DNA of 64,000 bases from Anabaena sp. UHCC 0187 (lineage in GTDB: Bacteria > Cyanobacteriota > Cyanobacteriia > Cyanobacteriales > Nostocaceae): NCBI RefSeq assembly GCF_009712035.1, contig NZ_VILB01000005.1:153091-217090 (forward strand), given 5' to 3'. Positions 1-8,943 of the stretch are shown piece after piece; positions within the stretch are counted from its first letter, which is position 1; every line of letters starts with the position of its first letter. The notes beneath the pieces were generated by a model. That model searched no databases and had not been told where the DNA came from. It saw only the letters and a program-made list of their open reading frames with translations. The position numbers and the translations under genes are program-made.

Positions 1-399
1 TTATTATCTCCTGGCACAGAAAAAGAAGATTTAGGACAAACTTTAAGGGAGATTAATCAGCCACCAACTAAGTGGGAAGTTTATGAAAGAATTATCAGAG
101 TTCCCTATTATGTTGTGTTTGACCGTTACACAGATAAATTACAATGTTTTCAATTAGTCGCCAATAGCTATCAAGAAATAGATGTTAGTGACCGGAAAAT
201 CTGGATGCCAGGAATACAGTTAGGTTTAGGACTTTGGCAAGGAAGTTATGAAGGCATTGAACGTTTATGGTTACGTTGGTATGATAATGCCGGAAACTGG
301 ATTTCTACCCCTTTAGAACAACTAGAACAGGAGAAATTAAGAGCTAATAAATTAGCAGCAAAATTACAAGAATTGGGAATTAATCCTGATGATTTGTAA
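1..399 (+). CDS. Uma2-type (DUF820) PD-(D/E)XK family protein, C-terminal part
   Basis: The reading frame is open from base 1, so the true start lies outside the window; the GTG at 115 is internal. The visible 132 codons include WEVYERI, VPYYVVFDRY and a Leu/Lys/Glu-rich coiled tail (EQLEQEKLRANKLAAKLQEL). This is the usual ending of the Uma2 endonuclease-like family, which is hugely expanded in cyanobacteria and has no settled function. The nuclease core residues would lie upstream and cannot be checked. The family call rests on the C-terminal pattern only. Confidence 0.7.
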   Translation, partial: LLSPGTEKEDLGQTLREINQPPTKWEVYERIIRVPYYVVFDRYTDKLQCFQLVANSYQEIDVSDRKIWMPGIQLGLGLWQGSYEGIERLWLRWYDNAGNWISTPLEQLEQEKLRANKLAAKLQELGINPDDL

Positions 400-454
400 A
401 TCATAATTTAAACGTAGGGGTTTAGCAATGCTAAACCCCTACAAATACTAAAAA

Positions 455-1387
455 TTAAACAGCTTGCAAAATTTCATCATCTACAGAAAAATCAACTTCT
501 AATTTATCTGCACCAGTAGCTAAGTAATCATTTACTAAAGAATCTTGCAAACCAGAAATTAAATCATATTTAGGTTGCCAATTTAATTCTATTTGTGCCT
601 TATTTACAGATGCAAAAAAGTGCTGTACGCGCATCGGAAAAGCTTTGCGTTTACCGAAATCAAACTTTTTGGGATCATAATGGACAATTTTCAGATCATC
701 AGCAGATTTACCAGCAGCCACAGCACAAGCACGCGCTAAACCGTCAAAAGTGACATAGCGATCGCCAGAAATATTATAAATCTCGCCAATAGCCTTGTCA
801 TTACCAATTATCTGCGTCATTGCTTGAGCTAAATCCCAGACATGGCCAAGCTGAGTGATGTGCATTCCATTTCCCGGAATACAAATCGGGCGATCGCGCA
901 CAATTCTATCAAAAAACCAACTTTCCAAAGGATTATAATTTTTTGGCCCGTAGATATAAGTAGGCCGAATAGAAGTAAAGGGGATTCCTAACTGTTTGAG
1001 GTAAGCTTCCGTTTCATGTTTACCCTTGTGACGACTCTTAGGATCAACGGTATCACCCTCGATGTGAGGCATTTGGTCAGATTTGAGGTATACACCCGCA
1101 GAACTCATATAGACAAAGTGTTTCACCCGTCCTTGAAAAATTTCTGCCAGAGGTTGAGTATCCGTGAGTTCCCTGCCATTATTGTCAAAAATGACATCAA
1201 AGGTTTCTTGTGCTAACTTTTCTTTAAGTTGGTTTGAGTCAGTGCGATTGCCGATAATTTGTCCAACCCCTGAAGGTGCGGGATGATTACCACGATTGAA
1301 CAAAACCACCTCATGTCCAGCTTTCATCAGTAGTTGAGTCAAGTACACACCAATGAACCGAGTTCCACCAATAATCAGAATCCGCAT
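455..1387 (-). CDS. CSP41-like atypical SDR / NAD-dependent epimerase family protein
   Basis: This 310-residue protein has an N-terminal Rossmann motif GGTRFIG (residues 7-13), as in extended short-chain dehydrogenases. The usual catalytic YxxxK is absent; the matching region reads SRHKGKHETE. The same substitution occurs in the CSP41 chloroplast stem-loop RNA-binding proteins and their cyanobacterial homologues. In plants these stabilise RNA and associate with ribosomes, so an RNA-binding rather than sugar-epimerase role is the better guess. It lies convergent with the partial Uma2 gene and divergent from the glycosyltransferase at 1596. A UDP-sugar epimerase remains possible because annotation pipelines often name it so. 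Confidence 0.75.
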   Translation of the reverse strand: MRILIIGGTRFIGVYLTQLLMKAGHEVVLFNRGNHPAPSGVGQIIGNRTDSNQLKEKLAQETFDVIFDNNGRELTDTQPLAEIFQGRVKHFVYMSSAGVYLKSDQMPHIEGDTVDPKSRHKGKHETEAYLKQLGIPFTSIRPTYIYGPKNYNPLESWFFDRIVRDRPICIPGNGMHITQLGHVWDLAQAMTQIIGNDKAIGEIYNISGDRYVTFDGLARACAVAAGKSADDLKIVHYDPKKFDFGKRKAFPMRVQHFFASVNKAQIELNWQPKYDLISGLQDSLVNDYLATGADKLEVDFSVDDEILQAV

Positions 1388-1595
1388 AACTTCCTAATTC
1401 CTAGATAACCACAAGTGGCAAAATTACCCTTATCTTTGAGATTATCAGGTTGCAGTATCATCTTGGAACATCTTTTGGTAGGATTGTATCTTCTATTCAA
1501 TCTAGGGATTTTCCTATTTCTGGATAACAATGGGGAAGACTTAATATCACCTCATTAAAATCAGCCTCATTACCTTCCACCCATTCAAGTTAACT

Positions 1596-2738
1596 GTGTC
1601 TTTAGAATATGCTTTGGTTCATGAGTGGTTAACCCCTCAAGCTACCGGTGGTTCAGAACTCGTAGTTCAGGAAATATTAAATCACATTCAGGCTGATTTG
1701 TATGCCCTGATTGATTTTGAATCCAGCAATCCCGAAAGTTATTTGTACAAACGGCAAATTGGCACAACGTTTTTACAACAATTTCCCCAAGCGCGTCAAG
1801 GAGTCCAAAAATATTTACCCTTATTACCCTTGGCCATTGAACAATTGGATTTGCGAGCATATGAAGTCATATTATCTTCATCTCATGCCGTAGCTAAAGG
1901 AGTTTTAACCACGCCTAATCAATTGCATATCTGTTATTGCCATAGCCCCATGCGTTACGCTTGGGATTTAACCTTTGATTATCTCAACCAAAGCAAACTA
2001 GGGCAAGGAGCAATTGGCTGGATTACACGCTACATCCTGCATAATTTGCGGCAATGGGACGTAATCAGTGCCAACCGGGTAGATTATTTCATTGCCAACT
2101 CTCAACACACAGCTAGAAGGATTTGGCGTTGCTATCGTCGGGAAGCCACCGTCATCTATCCACCAGTTAACCTGGATGAATGCTCCTTTTCTTCAGAAAA
2201 AGAGGATTTTTACTTGATAGTTTCCCGATTAGTGAGTTATAAACAAGTTTCCTTAATTGTTGAGGCTTTTAATCACCTAAAAAAACCCTTGATAGTGATT
2301 GGCACAGGACCAGAAATGACCAAGTTGCAGGAAATAGCTCAACCGCATATCCAAATCTTAGGATGGCAACCGGATCATATCGTCAAAAAATATATGGCTC
2401 GTGCCAAAGCCTTTGTTTATGCAGCTTGCGAAGATTTTGGCATTGCCCTAGTTGAAGCCCAAGCTTGTGGAACTCCGGTAATTGCCTATGGTGTAGGTGG
2501 TGCATCAGAAACAGTGAGAGATATTCGGACTCATCCTGATACAGGAACTGGTATATTATTCAAAATCCAAACAGTAGGAGCTTTAGTAGATGCCGTAGAA
2601 AAATTTGCAGATCATCAACATTTATACAATTACGAGTATATACAAACACACGCTAATCAATTTTCTCGACAGGTTTTTGCAGAACGTTATCTAGGTTTTA
2701 TCAATGAATGTCGTGAAAAAAGAGTTTACCTAAAGTAA
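1596..2738 (+). CDS. Glycosyltransferase family 4 (GT-B fold)
   Basis: This 380-residue protein starts at GTG (protein begins MSLEYALVHEW). The N-terminal half has the GT4 acceptor-side signature WLTPQATGGSE. The C-terminal half has the donor-binding features LIVSRLVSYKQ and the E-x7-E motif EDFGIALVEAQACGTPVIA near residue 285, which contacts the nucleotide sugar. It probably adds a sugar to a lipid-linked glycan in the cytoplasm. It is followed by a priming sugar transferase and GDP-fucose synthesis genes, which points to exopolysaccharide or O-antigen assembly. The exact sugar cannot be read from sequence. Confidence 0.85.
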   Translation: MSLEYALVHEWLTPQATGGSELVVQEILNHIQADLYALIDFESSNPESYLYKRQIGTTFLQQFPQARQGVQKYLPLLPLAIEQLDLRAYEVILSSSHAVAKGVLTTPNQLHICYCHSPMRYAWDLTFDYLNQSKLGQGAIGWITRYILHNLRQWDVISANRVDYFIANSQHTARRIWRCYRREATVIYPPVNLDECSFSSEKEDFYLIVSRLVSYKQVSLIVEAFNHLKKPLIVIGTGPEMTKLQEIAQPHIQILGWQPDHIVKKYMARAKAFVYAACEDFGIALVEAQACGTPVIAYGVGGASETVRDIRTHPDTGTGILFKIQTVGALVDAVEKFADHQHLYNYEYIQTHANQFSRQVFAERYLGFINECREKRVYLK

Positions 2739-2848
2739 ACATCAGCCTTTTTGTATTTATTATTGAGAAAGACAGCGAATTTTCTCTTAAAATTACTGCC
2801 TTTTAGCTTTAAGATCGGGACTATGTGTGGTGTGGATTATAAAGGAGT

Positions 2849-3610
2849 ATGATGACTGCCCAGAGTTCACTCCTCTCCGGCAAGCGATACCCGCGGAAGG
2901 ATAACAGTACATCTATGGCTGTTTTATCAAAACGTGGTCAAAAAGTTAAACAGCCAAAGGTGAAATCCAGAAGTTTATCTTTTCAGGGTTTATACGGAGA
3001 GTTTTTTAAACGACTGTTTGATATAGTTTTTTCACTGTCGGTCTTGATTTTGTTTTCTCCCATCTACATAATATTGGCCTTATTGATAGCCATAAGCTCC
3101 AAAGGACCGGTTTTTTATGTTCAAGAACGGGTAGGTAAAAACTATCGCAGCTTTAATTGTATTAAGTTTCGCACTATGGTAAACAATGCCGATGAGATTC
3201 TTTTAGAAATCATGGCCACGTCACCCAACCTGCGAGAAGAATTTGAAAGCAATTTTAAGCTAAAAACAGACCCTCGAATCACTAAAATTGGTCATTTTTT
3301 GCGAATTACCAGCTTAGATGAGTTTCCCCAATTTTGGAATGTTCTCAAAGGGGATATGAGTGTAGTTGGGCCACGTCCCTTAGTCGCGGAAGAATTACCA
3401 AAATATGGTGAATATATCCATCATGTTTTAACAATCCGTCCCGGAATTACTGGTTTGTGGCAAGTATCTGGACGTAATGATATTCCTTATCCCAAGCGGG
3501 TACAAATAGACCTCCACTATGTCAATTTTCGGAATTTTTGGCTAGATTTGTGGATTATCCTCAAAACAGTTAATGTTGTCATTATGCCCAAAAACAAAGG
3601 AGCTTACTAA
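2849..3610 (+). CDS. Priming sugar transferase (polyprenyl-phosphate phosphoglycosyltransferase)
   Basis: The protein has 253 residues: a basic N-terminal stretch of about 45 residues, one hydrophobic membrane segment near residues 57-80, then the bacterial sugar-transferase catalytic domain. Visible family motifs are [34 protein letters not shown] and [14 protein letters not shown]. Enzymes of this family transfer a sugar-1-phosphate to undecaprenyl phosphate at the inner face of the plasma membrane and so start a polysaccharide repeat unit. It is the short single-helix form, without the multi-helix N-terminal part of WbaP. AAAGGAG lies just upstream of the ATG. It sits about 110 bp after the GT4 gene and likely acts in the same pathway. 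Confidence 0.88.
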   Translation: MMTAQSSLLSGKRYPRKDNSTSMAVLSKRGQKVKQPKVKSRSLSFQGLYGEFFKRLFDIVFSLSVLILFSPIYIILALLIAISSKGPVFYVQERVGKNYRSFNCIKFRTMVNNADEILLEIMATSPNLREEFESNFKLKTDPRITKIGHFLRITSLDEFPQFWNVLKGDMSVVGPRPLVAEELPKYGEYIHHVLTIRPGITGLWQVSGRNDIPYPKRVQIDLHYVNFRNFWLDLWIILKTVNVVIMPKNKGAY

Positions 3611-3942
3611 CTAAGTACGCAAATTCCCTGTTGTGGGGCAATATTATGCCCCAAAAACTATTTTTGATACTACAGATAAAGTTTTAGTAAAGATTATAAT
3701 TGATACATTTAAGCTTTAGCAAAGTTATATACAAGTAATATACATAGATTTAGGGATATTGGCTAAATCAAACTCATAATTATTTGTTAAACTATTTTTG
3801 ATGAAGTATATTTGGTTACAGCTATTTTTTAATAGCAACCCCTGCATATAGCTTGACAATTGGTTAGTGCTTGCACTTAACTGCTAATTTAGATCAGATC
3901 ATTTTTAATTATTCAATCAAAAACTACGAGGCATAATCAAGC
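3611..3942. other. 332-bp intergenic region before gmd
   Basis: This gap contains a stem-loop just after the sugar transferase (listed separately) and AT-rich sequence. A TTGACA at 3853-3858 lies about 85 bp before the gmd start, but a good -10 at 17-18 bp spacing is lacking (TTAACT is the nearest). No ORF or RNA gene is recognised. Confidence 0.4.
3634..3653 (+). terminator. Probable terminator hairpin after the sugar transferase
   Basis: Arms TGGGGCA (3634-3640) and TGCCCCA (3647-3653) are perfect inverted repeats around a 6-nt loop. They lie 24 bp after the sugar-transferase stop and are followed by AAAAACTATTTTT. The weak, interrupted T-run makes this plausible rather than certain. Confidence 0.5.
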
Positions 3943-5028
3943 ATGACACAACTAAAACGGGCTTTGATTACTGGGATCACTGGTCAAGATGGCTCTTATT
4001 TAACTGAGCTTTTGTTAGAACAAGGTTATGAAGTTCATGGGATTATTCGCCGCACTTCTACCTTTAACACAGACCGCATTGATCATATGTACGAAGACCC
4101 CCATAAACAGGGTGTGCGGCTGTTTCTCCACTATGGGGACTTGACAGACGGGACAACACTGCGGCGGATCATAGAAGAAGTTAAACCTACAGAAATTTAT
4201 AATTTGGGCGCTCAATCTCACGTTAGGGTGAGTTTTGACTCACCTGAATATACAGTAGATGCCGTCGGCATGGGTACATTACGCTTGTTAGAAGCTGTCC
4301 GCGACTATCAACACCGCACAGGGATTGAAGTCCGTTTCTATCAAGCCGGTTCTTCGGAAATGTATGGCTTAGTACAAGCAGTCCCCCAAAGTGAAACTAC
4401 GCCCTTTTATCCCCGCAGTCCCTACGCTTGCGCTAAATTGTACGCCCACTGGCAAACAGTGAATTACCGTGAATCTTACAATTTATTTGCTTGTAACGGC
4501 ATTCTTTTTAACCACGAATCTCCGAGAAGAGGTGAAACCTTTGTTACCCGCAAAATAACTAGAGCCGTAGCCCGCATTGTCGCTGGTAAACAAAAAAATA
4601 TTTACATGGGGAATTTGGACTCCCAGAGAGATTGGGGCTATGCCAAAGACTACGTAAAAGCCATGTGGTTAATGTTGCAGCAAGAACAACCAGATGATTA
4701 TGTAGTAGCTACTGGTGAAACCCATTCAGTGAAAGAGTTTCTGGACTTAGCATTTAGTTATGTCAATCTCGATTGGCAAAAATACGTAGAATTCGATGAA
4801 CGTTATTTGCGCCCATCTGAAGTAGATTTATTAATTGGTGATCCGACTAAAGCCCAGCAAAAATTAGGCTGGAAACCATCGGTAACATTTAAAGAATTGG
4901 TTTCTCTCATGGTGGAAGCTGATTTACAAGCTGTGGGTTGTACTTCCCCCAACGGTAATGGTAATGGTTCAAAACATCCGCGAGATATTGCTACTACCCG
5001 TCAAGATTTGGGATCTATGCACTTTTAA
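3943..5028 (+). CDS. gmd: GDP-mannose 4,6-dehydratase
   Basis: This 361-residue protein converts GDP-D-mannose to GDP-4-keto-6-deoxy-D-mannose, the first step of GDP-L-fucose synthesis. The NADP-binding motif [10 protein letters not shown] is at residues 10-19, followed by [24 protein letters not shown] and the catalytic YACAK (near residue 160). [16 protein letters not shown] is diagnostic for Gmd. The C-terminus ends in a short Asn/Gly-rich tail not typical of the core enzyme. fcl follows 24 bp downstream on the same strand, so the two steps of the pathway are very likely co-transcribed. Confidence 0.97.
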   Translation: MTQLKRALITGITGQDGSYLTELLLEQGYEVHGIIRRTSTFNTDRIDHMYEDPHKQGVRLFLHYGDLTDGTTLRRIIEEVKPTEIYNLGAQSHVRVSFDSPEYTVDAVGMGTLRLLEAVRDYQHRTGIEVRFYQAGSSEMYGLVQAVPQSETTPFYPRSPYACAKLYAHWQTVNYRESYNLFACNGILFNHESPRRGETFVTRKITRAVARIVAGKQKNIYMGNLDSQRDWGYAKDYVKAMWLMLQQEQPDDYVVATGETHSVKEFLDLAFSYVNLDWQKYVEFDERYLRPSEVDLLIGDPTKAQQKLGWKPSVTFKELVSLMVEADLQAVGCTSPNGNGNGSKHPRDIATTRQDLGSMHF

Positions 5029-5052
5029 TTCAAATCAAGGATAACAAACAAT

Positions 5053-5997
5053 ATGAATGCCTTAGAATTAGAAAATAAACGGATTCTTGTCACTGGTGGG
5101 GCAGGTTTTCTCGGTCGTCAGGTAATAGATCAACTGTGTCAAAATGGCGCAAATCGTGAGAAAATTACCGTGACTAGATCGCATGATTGTGATCTGCGGG
5201 TTTGGGAAAATTGCCAACGAGCAGCAGATCAACAGGATATTATCATTCACCTAGCCGCCCATGTTGGTGGTATTGGTCTGAACCGAGAAAAACCCGGCGA
5301 GTTATTTTACGATAACTTAATGATGGGGACTCAACTCATCCATGCTGCTTATCAACAGGGCATAGAAAAGTTTGTTTGTGTAGGGACTATCTGCGCCTAT
5401 CCTAAGTTTACCCCTGTCCCATTTAAAGAAGATGATATCTGGAATGGTTATCCAGAAGAAACTAATGCCCCCTATGGAGTAGCGAAAAAAGCCCTCTTAG
5501 TCCAACTGCAATCTTATCGTCAGCAGTATGGTTTTAATGGCATTTACCTTTTACCAGTGAACTTGTACGGACCAGAAGACAACTTCAATCCCAGCAGTTC
5601 TCATGTAATTCCGGCTTTAATTCGCAAAGTCCAAGAAGCCCAAACCAGAGGAGAAAAACAACTTCCTGTGTGGGGTGATGGTTCTCCTACCCGTGAATTT
5701 TTGTATTCTACAGACGCAGCACGGGGAATAGTGATGGGAACTCAGTTTTATAATGATGCTGAACCCGTAAATTTAGGAACTGGTTACGAAATATCTATCA
5801 AAGATTTAATTACCTTAATCTGCGAATTGATGGAGTATGAGGGTGAACTGGTGTGGGAGACTGACAAACCCAATGGCCAACCTCGACGTTGTTTGGATAC
5901 CGAAAGGGCAAAACAGGCTTTTGGTTTTACCGCTCAGGTAGAATTTAGAGAAGGGTTAAAGAACACCATTGATTGGTGGCGGAAAAACGCTGCATAG
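5053..5997 (+). CDS. fcl: GDP-L-fucose synthase
   Basis: This 314-residue SDR epimerises and reduces GDP-4-keto-6-deoxymannose to GDP-L-fucose, using NADPH. GGAGFLG (residues 15-21) is the dinucleotide-binding loop. [19 protein letters not shown] and the catalytic YGVAKKA are family hallmarks, and [11 protein letters not shown] and the substrate-binding [13 protein letters not shown] follow. It is adjacent to gmd, giving a complete two-gene route from GDP-mannose to GDP-fucose that would feed the glycosyltransferases upstream. The gene is also called wcaG. Confidence 0.97.
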   Translation: MNALELENKRILVTGGAGFLGRQVIDQLCQNGANREKITVTRSHDCDLRVWENCQRAADQQDIIIHLAAHVGGIGLNREKPGELFYDNLMMGTQLIHAAYQQGIEKFVCVGTICAYPKFTPVPFKEDDIWNGYPEETNAPYGVAKKALLVQLQSYRQQYGFNGIYLLPVNLYGPEDNFNPSSSHVIPALIRKVQEAQTRGEKQLPVWGDGSPTREFLYSTDAARGIVMGTQFYNDAEPVNLGTGYEISIKDLITLICELMEYEGELVWETDKPNGQPRRCLDTERAKQAFGFTAQVEFREGLKNTIDWWRKNAA

Positions 5998-6005
5998 ACC
6001 ATCTC

Positions 6006-6105
6006 GTTCCCAGTCTCTGACTGGGAATGCTTTATAGAGTCTCTGACTCTAATATACACAGAAGGCAGAGCCTTCTGAATTAATTCCCATACAGAGTATG
6101 GGAAC
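6006..6105. repeat. Composite array of four small hairpins sharing one 5-nt loop
   Basis: Four perfect stem-loops follow one another. TTCCCAGT/ACTGGGAA is at 6007-6027, AGAGT/ACTCT at 6036-6050, AGAAGG/CCTTCT at 6060-6076 and TTCCCATA/TATGGGAA at 6084-6104. The first two loops are CTCTG and the last two are its reverse complement CAGAG. The outer ends GTTCCCA (6006-6012) and TGGGAAC (6099-6105) are also inverted copies. The unit resembles dispersed palindromic repeats common in cyanobacterial genomes. It lies just after fcl and could also stop transcription. Confidence 0.8.
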
Positions 6106-6140
6106 AAGGGAATTGTAAATCTAAAATCTAAAATCCAAAA

Positions 6141-6692
6141 TTGTCTCAGCTAAATAAAAAAGAACTGCGGCGGACTCTACTTCAAAAACGCCAGTCAATG
6201 ACATTATTAGAATGGAGAGAAAAGAGCGATCGCCTCACTACCAATATCCAAAACTCAGTTATATTTAATCAAGCAAATACAATTCTCGCTTTTTTCAGCT
6301 TTCGTCAAGAACCTGATATTAGCTCGCTGTATACCAACACTAACAAACGTTGGGGTTTTCCCCGTTGTGTTGATAAGTCTTTAGTTTGGCATTCTTGGCA
6401 ACCTAACGACACAATTAATATCGGCGCTTATGGGATTACTGAACCTCACCACGAAGCACCAATAATAGAGATTGAAGCAGTAGATTTAATTCTTGTCCCC
6501 TGTGTGGGTTGTGATGTCCAAGGATACCGCTTGGGTTATGGTGGGGGATATTATGACCGTTTATTAAATTCCCCCGGTTGGAAGGCAAAAGCGACTATAG
6601 GAGTGGTTTTTGATTTTGCTTATTTATCTCAATTACCTGTTGATAGTTGGGATAAACCTTTAGAAAGGGTGATTACAGAAAATGGAGATTAA
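6141..6692 (+). CDS. 5-formyltetrahydrofolate cyclo-ligase
   Basis: This 183-residue protein converts 5-formyl-THF to 5,10-methenyl-THF with ATP, recycling folate in the cytoplasm. The N-terminal KKELRRTLLQKRQSM and the C-terminal LGYGGGYYDRLL (phosphate/ATP binding) are the family signatures. The length is normal. The start is TTG at 6141, directly after the repeated string CTAAAATCTAAAATCCAAAA, with no clear Shine-Dalgarno. No other in-frame start keeps the conserved N-terminus. Confidence 0.92.
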   Translation: MSQLNKKELRRTLLQKRQSMTLLEWREKSDRLTTNIQNSVIFNQANTILAFFSFRQEPDISSLYTNTNKRWGFPRCVDKSLVWHSWQPNDTINIGAYGITEPHHEAPIIEIEAVDLILVPCVGCDVQGYRLGYGGGYYDRLLNSPGWKAKATIGVVFDFAYLSQLPVDSWDKPLERVITENGD

Positions 6693-6716
6693 TTATTAAA
6701 TAATTTAAAGATGAAT

Positions 6717-6747
<31 letters not shown>

Positions 6748-6865
6748 TGAGGGTTTGAGAGATATTTTGCATAAGTCTTAATTTTATTAAATCGGAAATT
6801 TTTGATAAGATCAAAATATCATCTTGTTGGCGGTTTGAATTTACAATTATATTCAATTTATAAAT

Positions 6866-8227
6866 ATGCGTATTGAAGAATTACATTTACAAAACTTTCG
6901 AGGTTTTCGAGAACTTAAATTAACGCTTCCCTCTGATTTGGCTGTGTTTATTGGATCTAATGGTTCAGGGAAATCATCTATTTTAGATAGTATTGCTATA
7001 CTTTTATATGAATATGTACAATTGTACCCAAGTGATGGATTATATCTCCAAGAAGATGATATTAACATAAGTTCTAATAAAGTTTTTATATCTATTGATG
7101 TTAAAATTGACTCCCAGAATAAGCTTTACTGGGAAGTTGGTAAAAATCGAGATAAAACTCAATTTGAAACAAACAAGAAAGAAATAGATAATTATGCTTT
7201 TGAAGTCACTTTAAGACTAAATAATAATGATGACGATGAAATCAAATTTTTGATTGATAATCCTATTATCCAAACGGATGATAATAATAATTTTCTTTTG
7301 CCAATTATAGTTTATTATCAAACAAACCGAATATTTATAAAATCTTCAGCCATAGAAGATATGAGTGAAGAAGAAAGAGACAACGGAAGTCGGCTTTTTG
7401 GTTATCAAACAGCTTTTTCAGGAAAGATAAATGATTTTAGAGATTTTTTATATTGGTTCAAAGAACAAGAAGAATATGAAAACGAAGTTAGATTAAGAGA
7501 AGATAATAACTTTAGAAACCCTAATTTACAAATTGTCAGAAAAGCATTAGAAGAATTTTTAGAAGGCTTTCCCAATACTGAATTTTCCGATTTACATATA
7601 GTAAGAGTCAGTTCTAATAAAGAATCTGGTATTCGTCAGTTAATTAAACCTTCATTAGTTATCAAAAAAAATGGTAAAAACTTTAAACTAGATCAGCTTT
7701 CTGACGGTGAAAAAACTTTACTTATGTTAGTCGTTGACATTGCACGACGGTTAGCAATTTTAAATCCTAATATTACTAATCCGTCAGAACTGCTAGAAAA
7801 AGGAACAGGAATAATATTAATTGATGAAATAGATTTACATTTACATCCTCAGTGGCAAAGAATTGTAATTCCTAGTTTTAGAAAAACATTTCCCAACTGT
7901 CAATTTATTGTTACTACTCATTCTCCTCAAGTTTTGAGTGGAGTCAACCGAGAAAACGTATTTATTTTAGAAGATTCAGAAATTGTAGAATTAACACCCC
8001 ATACTTTTGGGAGAGACAGTAACTCAATTCTTTCTGAAGTCATGGGTGTAGAAAAAAGACCTGTGAAAATGCAAGAAAGAATAGATAGTTGCTTTGAATT
8101 AATAGATGATGGTAAATTAGAAGAAGCCAAAATAAAACTCAAAGAATTATCTGAATTATTGGGGAATAATGATCCAGATATGCTTCAAGCTTATACACTT
8201 ATTGATTTTTTAAACAGGGTAGAATGA
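6866..8227 (+). CDS. ABC-type AAA ATPase of a Septu-like (PtuA-like) defence pair
   Basis: The protein has 453 residues. Walker A GSNGSGKS is at residues 30-37, with the ABC signature LSDGEKT near 278, Walker B ILIDEIDLHLHP near 314 and the switch-histidine segment TTHSPQ near 350. This is the SMC/OLD-like single-protein ATPase layout of the AAA_15/AAA_21 families. Its stop overlaps the ATG of an HNH nuclease gene (ATGA at 8224-8227). ATPase plus a TIGR02646-type HNH partner is the gene pair of Septu (PtuA-PtuB), also found in some retrons. The A+T-rich codons (AAT, AAA, GAT, TTA) contrast with neighbouring housekeeping genes and suggest transfer. No reverse transcriptase is nearby, so a retron is unlikely. 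Confidence 0.82.
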   Translation: MRIEELHLQNFRGFRELKLTLPSDLAVFIGSNGSGKSSILDSIAILLYEYVQLYPSDGLYLQEDDINISSNKVFISIDVKIDSQNKLYWEVGKNRDKTQFETNKKEIDNYAFEVTLRLNNNDDDEIKFLIDNPIIQTDDNNNFLLPIIVYYQTNRIFIKSSAIEDMSEEERDNGSRLFGYQTAFSGKINDFRDFLYWFKEQEEYENEVRLREDNNFRNPNLQIVRKALEEFLEGFPNTEFSDLHIVRVSSNKESGIRQLIKPSLVIKKNGKNFKLDQLSDGEKTLLMLVVDIARRLAILNPNITNPSELLEKGTGIILIDEIDLHLHPQWQRIVIPSFRKTFPNCQFIVTTHSPQVLSGVNRENVFILEDSEIVELTPHTFGRDSNSILSEVMGVEKRPVKMQERIDSCFELIDDGKLEEAKIKLKELSELLGNNDPDMLQAYTLIDFLNRVE

Positions 8228-8862
8228 AACGCATTATCAAAGGAATAGAACCTGATTGTCTTTTGAAATATCGAAAAATAAAAGATACAAATTATGACGG
8301 ATATCATCCAAAAGAACCTTAAAAAAAAGCATTGCTGACTGAACAAGGTTATATTTGTTGCTATTGTATGCGACGAATATCTGAAGAGAATATGGAAATT
8401 GAGCATTGGGAACCACAAAGTAAATATCCAGAATTACAAATAAATTATAAAAATCTCCTTGCTTCTTGTTCAGGTAATCGTGGTAGTAAAAAGAATAATC
8501 AGCATTGTAATCCCAAAAAAGGTGATGCAGAAATTACTATTAATCCAGCCGATTTTAGTAAAAATTGTGAAAATCAGATCAGATATAGTTCTACTGGAAA
8601 AATTTTTTCTGATGATGAAAATATCAATACTGATCTAAATGAAATTTTAAATCTTAACTATCAAACTCTTATAGATAATCGTAAAATAGCTTTACATACA
8701 GTAATTACAGTATTAAATCGAAAATTTCCTAATAAAACTTGGTCAAAAGAATCTCTAAAAAAGACGCTAGAAGAACTGAGTAGCAAAGATGCAGAAGGCA
8801 AATATAGTCCATATTGCCAATATATTTTTTGGTATTTAAACAAAAGATTAAATAACCCTTAA
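8224..8862 (+). pseudogene. HNH endonuclease (PtuB-like, TIGR02646 type), interrupted by an in-frame TAA
   Basis: Reading from the ATG at 8224 gives a typical family N-terminus (MKRIIKGIEP) for 32 codons, then TAA at 8320-8322 directly before an A-run. The same frame then continues without interruption to 8862. The downstream part carries the zinc/HNH features: CCYC (codons 44-47), IEHWEP (near codon 60), NYKNLLASCSG and HCNPKKGD. The only start-like codon before the core is TTG at 8332, which would give 176 residues lacking the N-terminal segment. It may be inactivated by a nonsense mutation, expressed by restart or readthrough, or a sequencing error. The homology call is firm; the functional state is unknown. 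Confidence 0.75.
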
Positions 8863-8943
8863 ACCGTGTAATCAGGTACTCTAACCTCATTATCAAATCT
8901 GATATCTTCTGTAAAAATCATGTAGAAGTTATCAGGTGGAGTC

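Noticed and set aside
1016..1216. Plus-strand ORF inside the CSP41-like gene
   Set aside because: It is antisense to a well-supported coding sequence and has no features of its own; the same applies to the other antisense ORFs within leuS, hemL, acs and aspS.
3806..3819. GTA-N8-TAC, an NtcA-like palindrome, upstream of gmd
   Set aside because: The pattern is expected many times by chance in AT-rich DNA of this length, no TAN3T box is at the right spacing, and gmd has no known nitrogen control.
6866..8862. Retron interpretation of the ATPase/HNH pair
   Set aside because: Some retrons carry the same two genes, but no reverse transcriptase or msr-msd-like RNA is present on either side.
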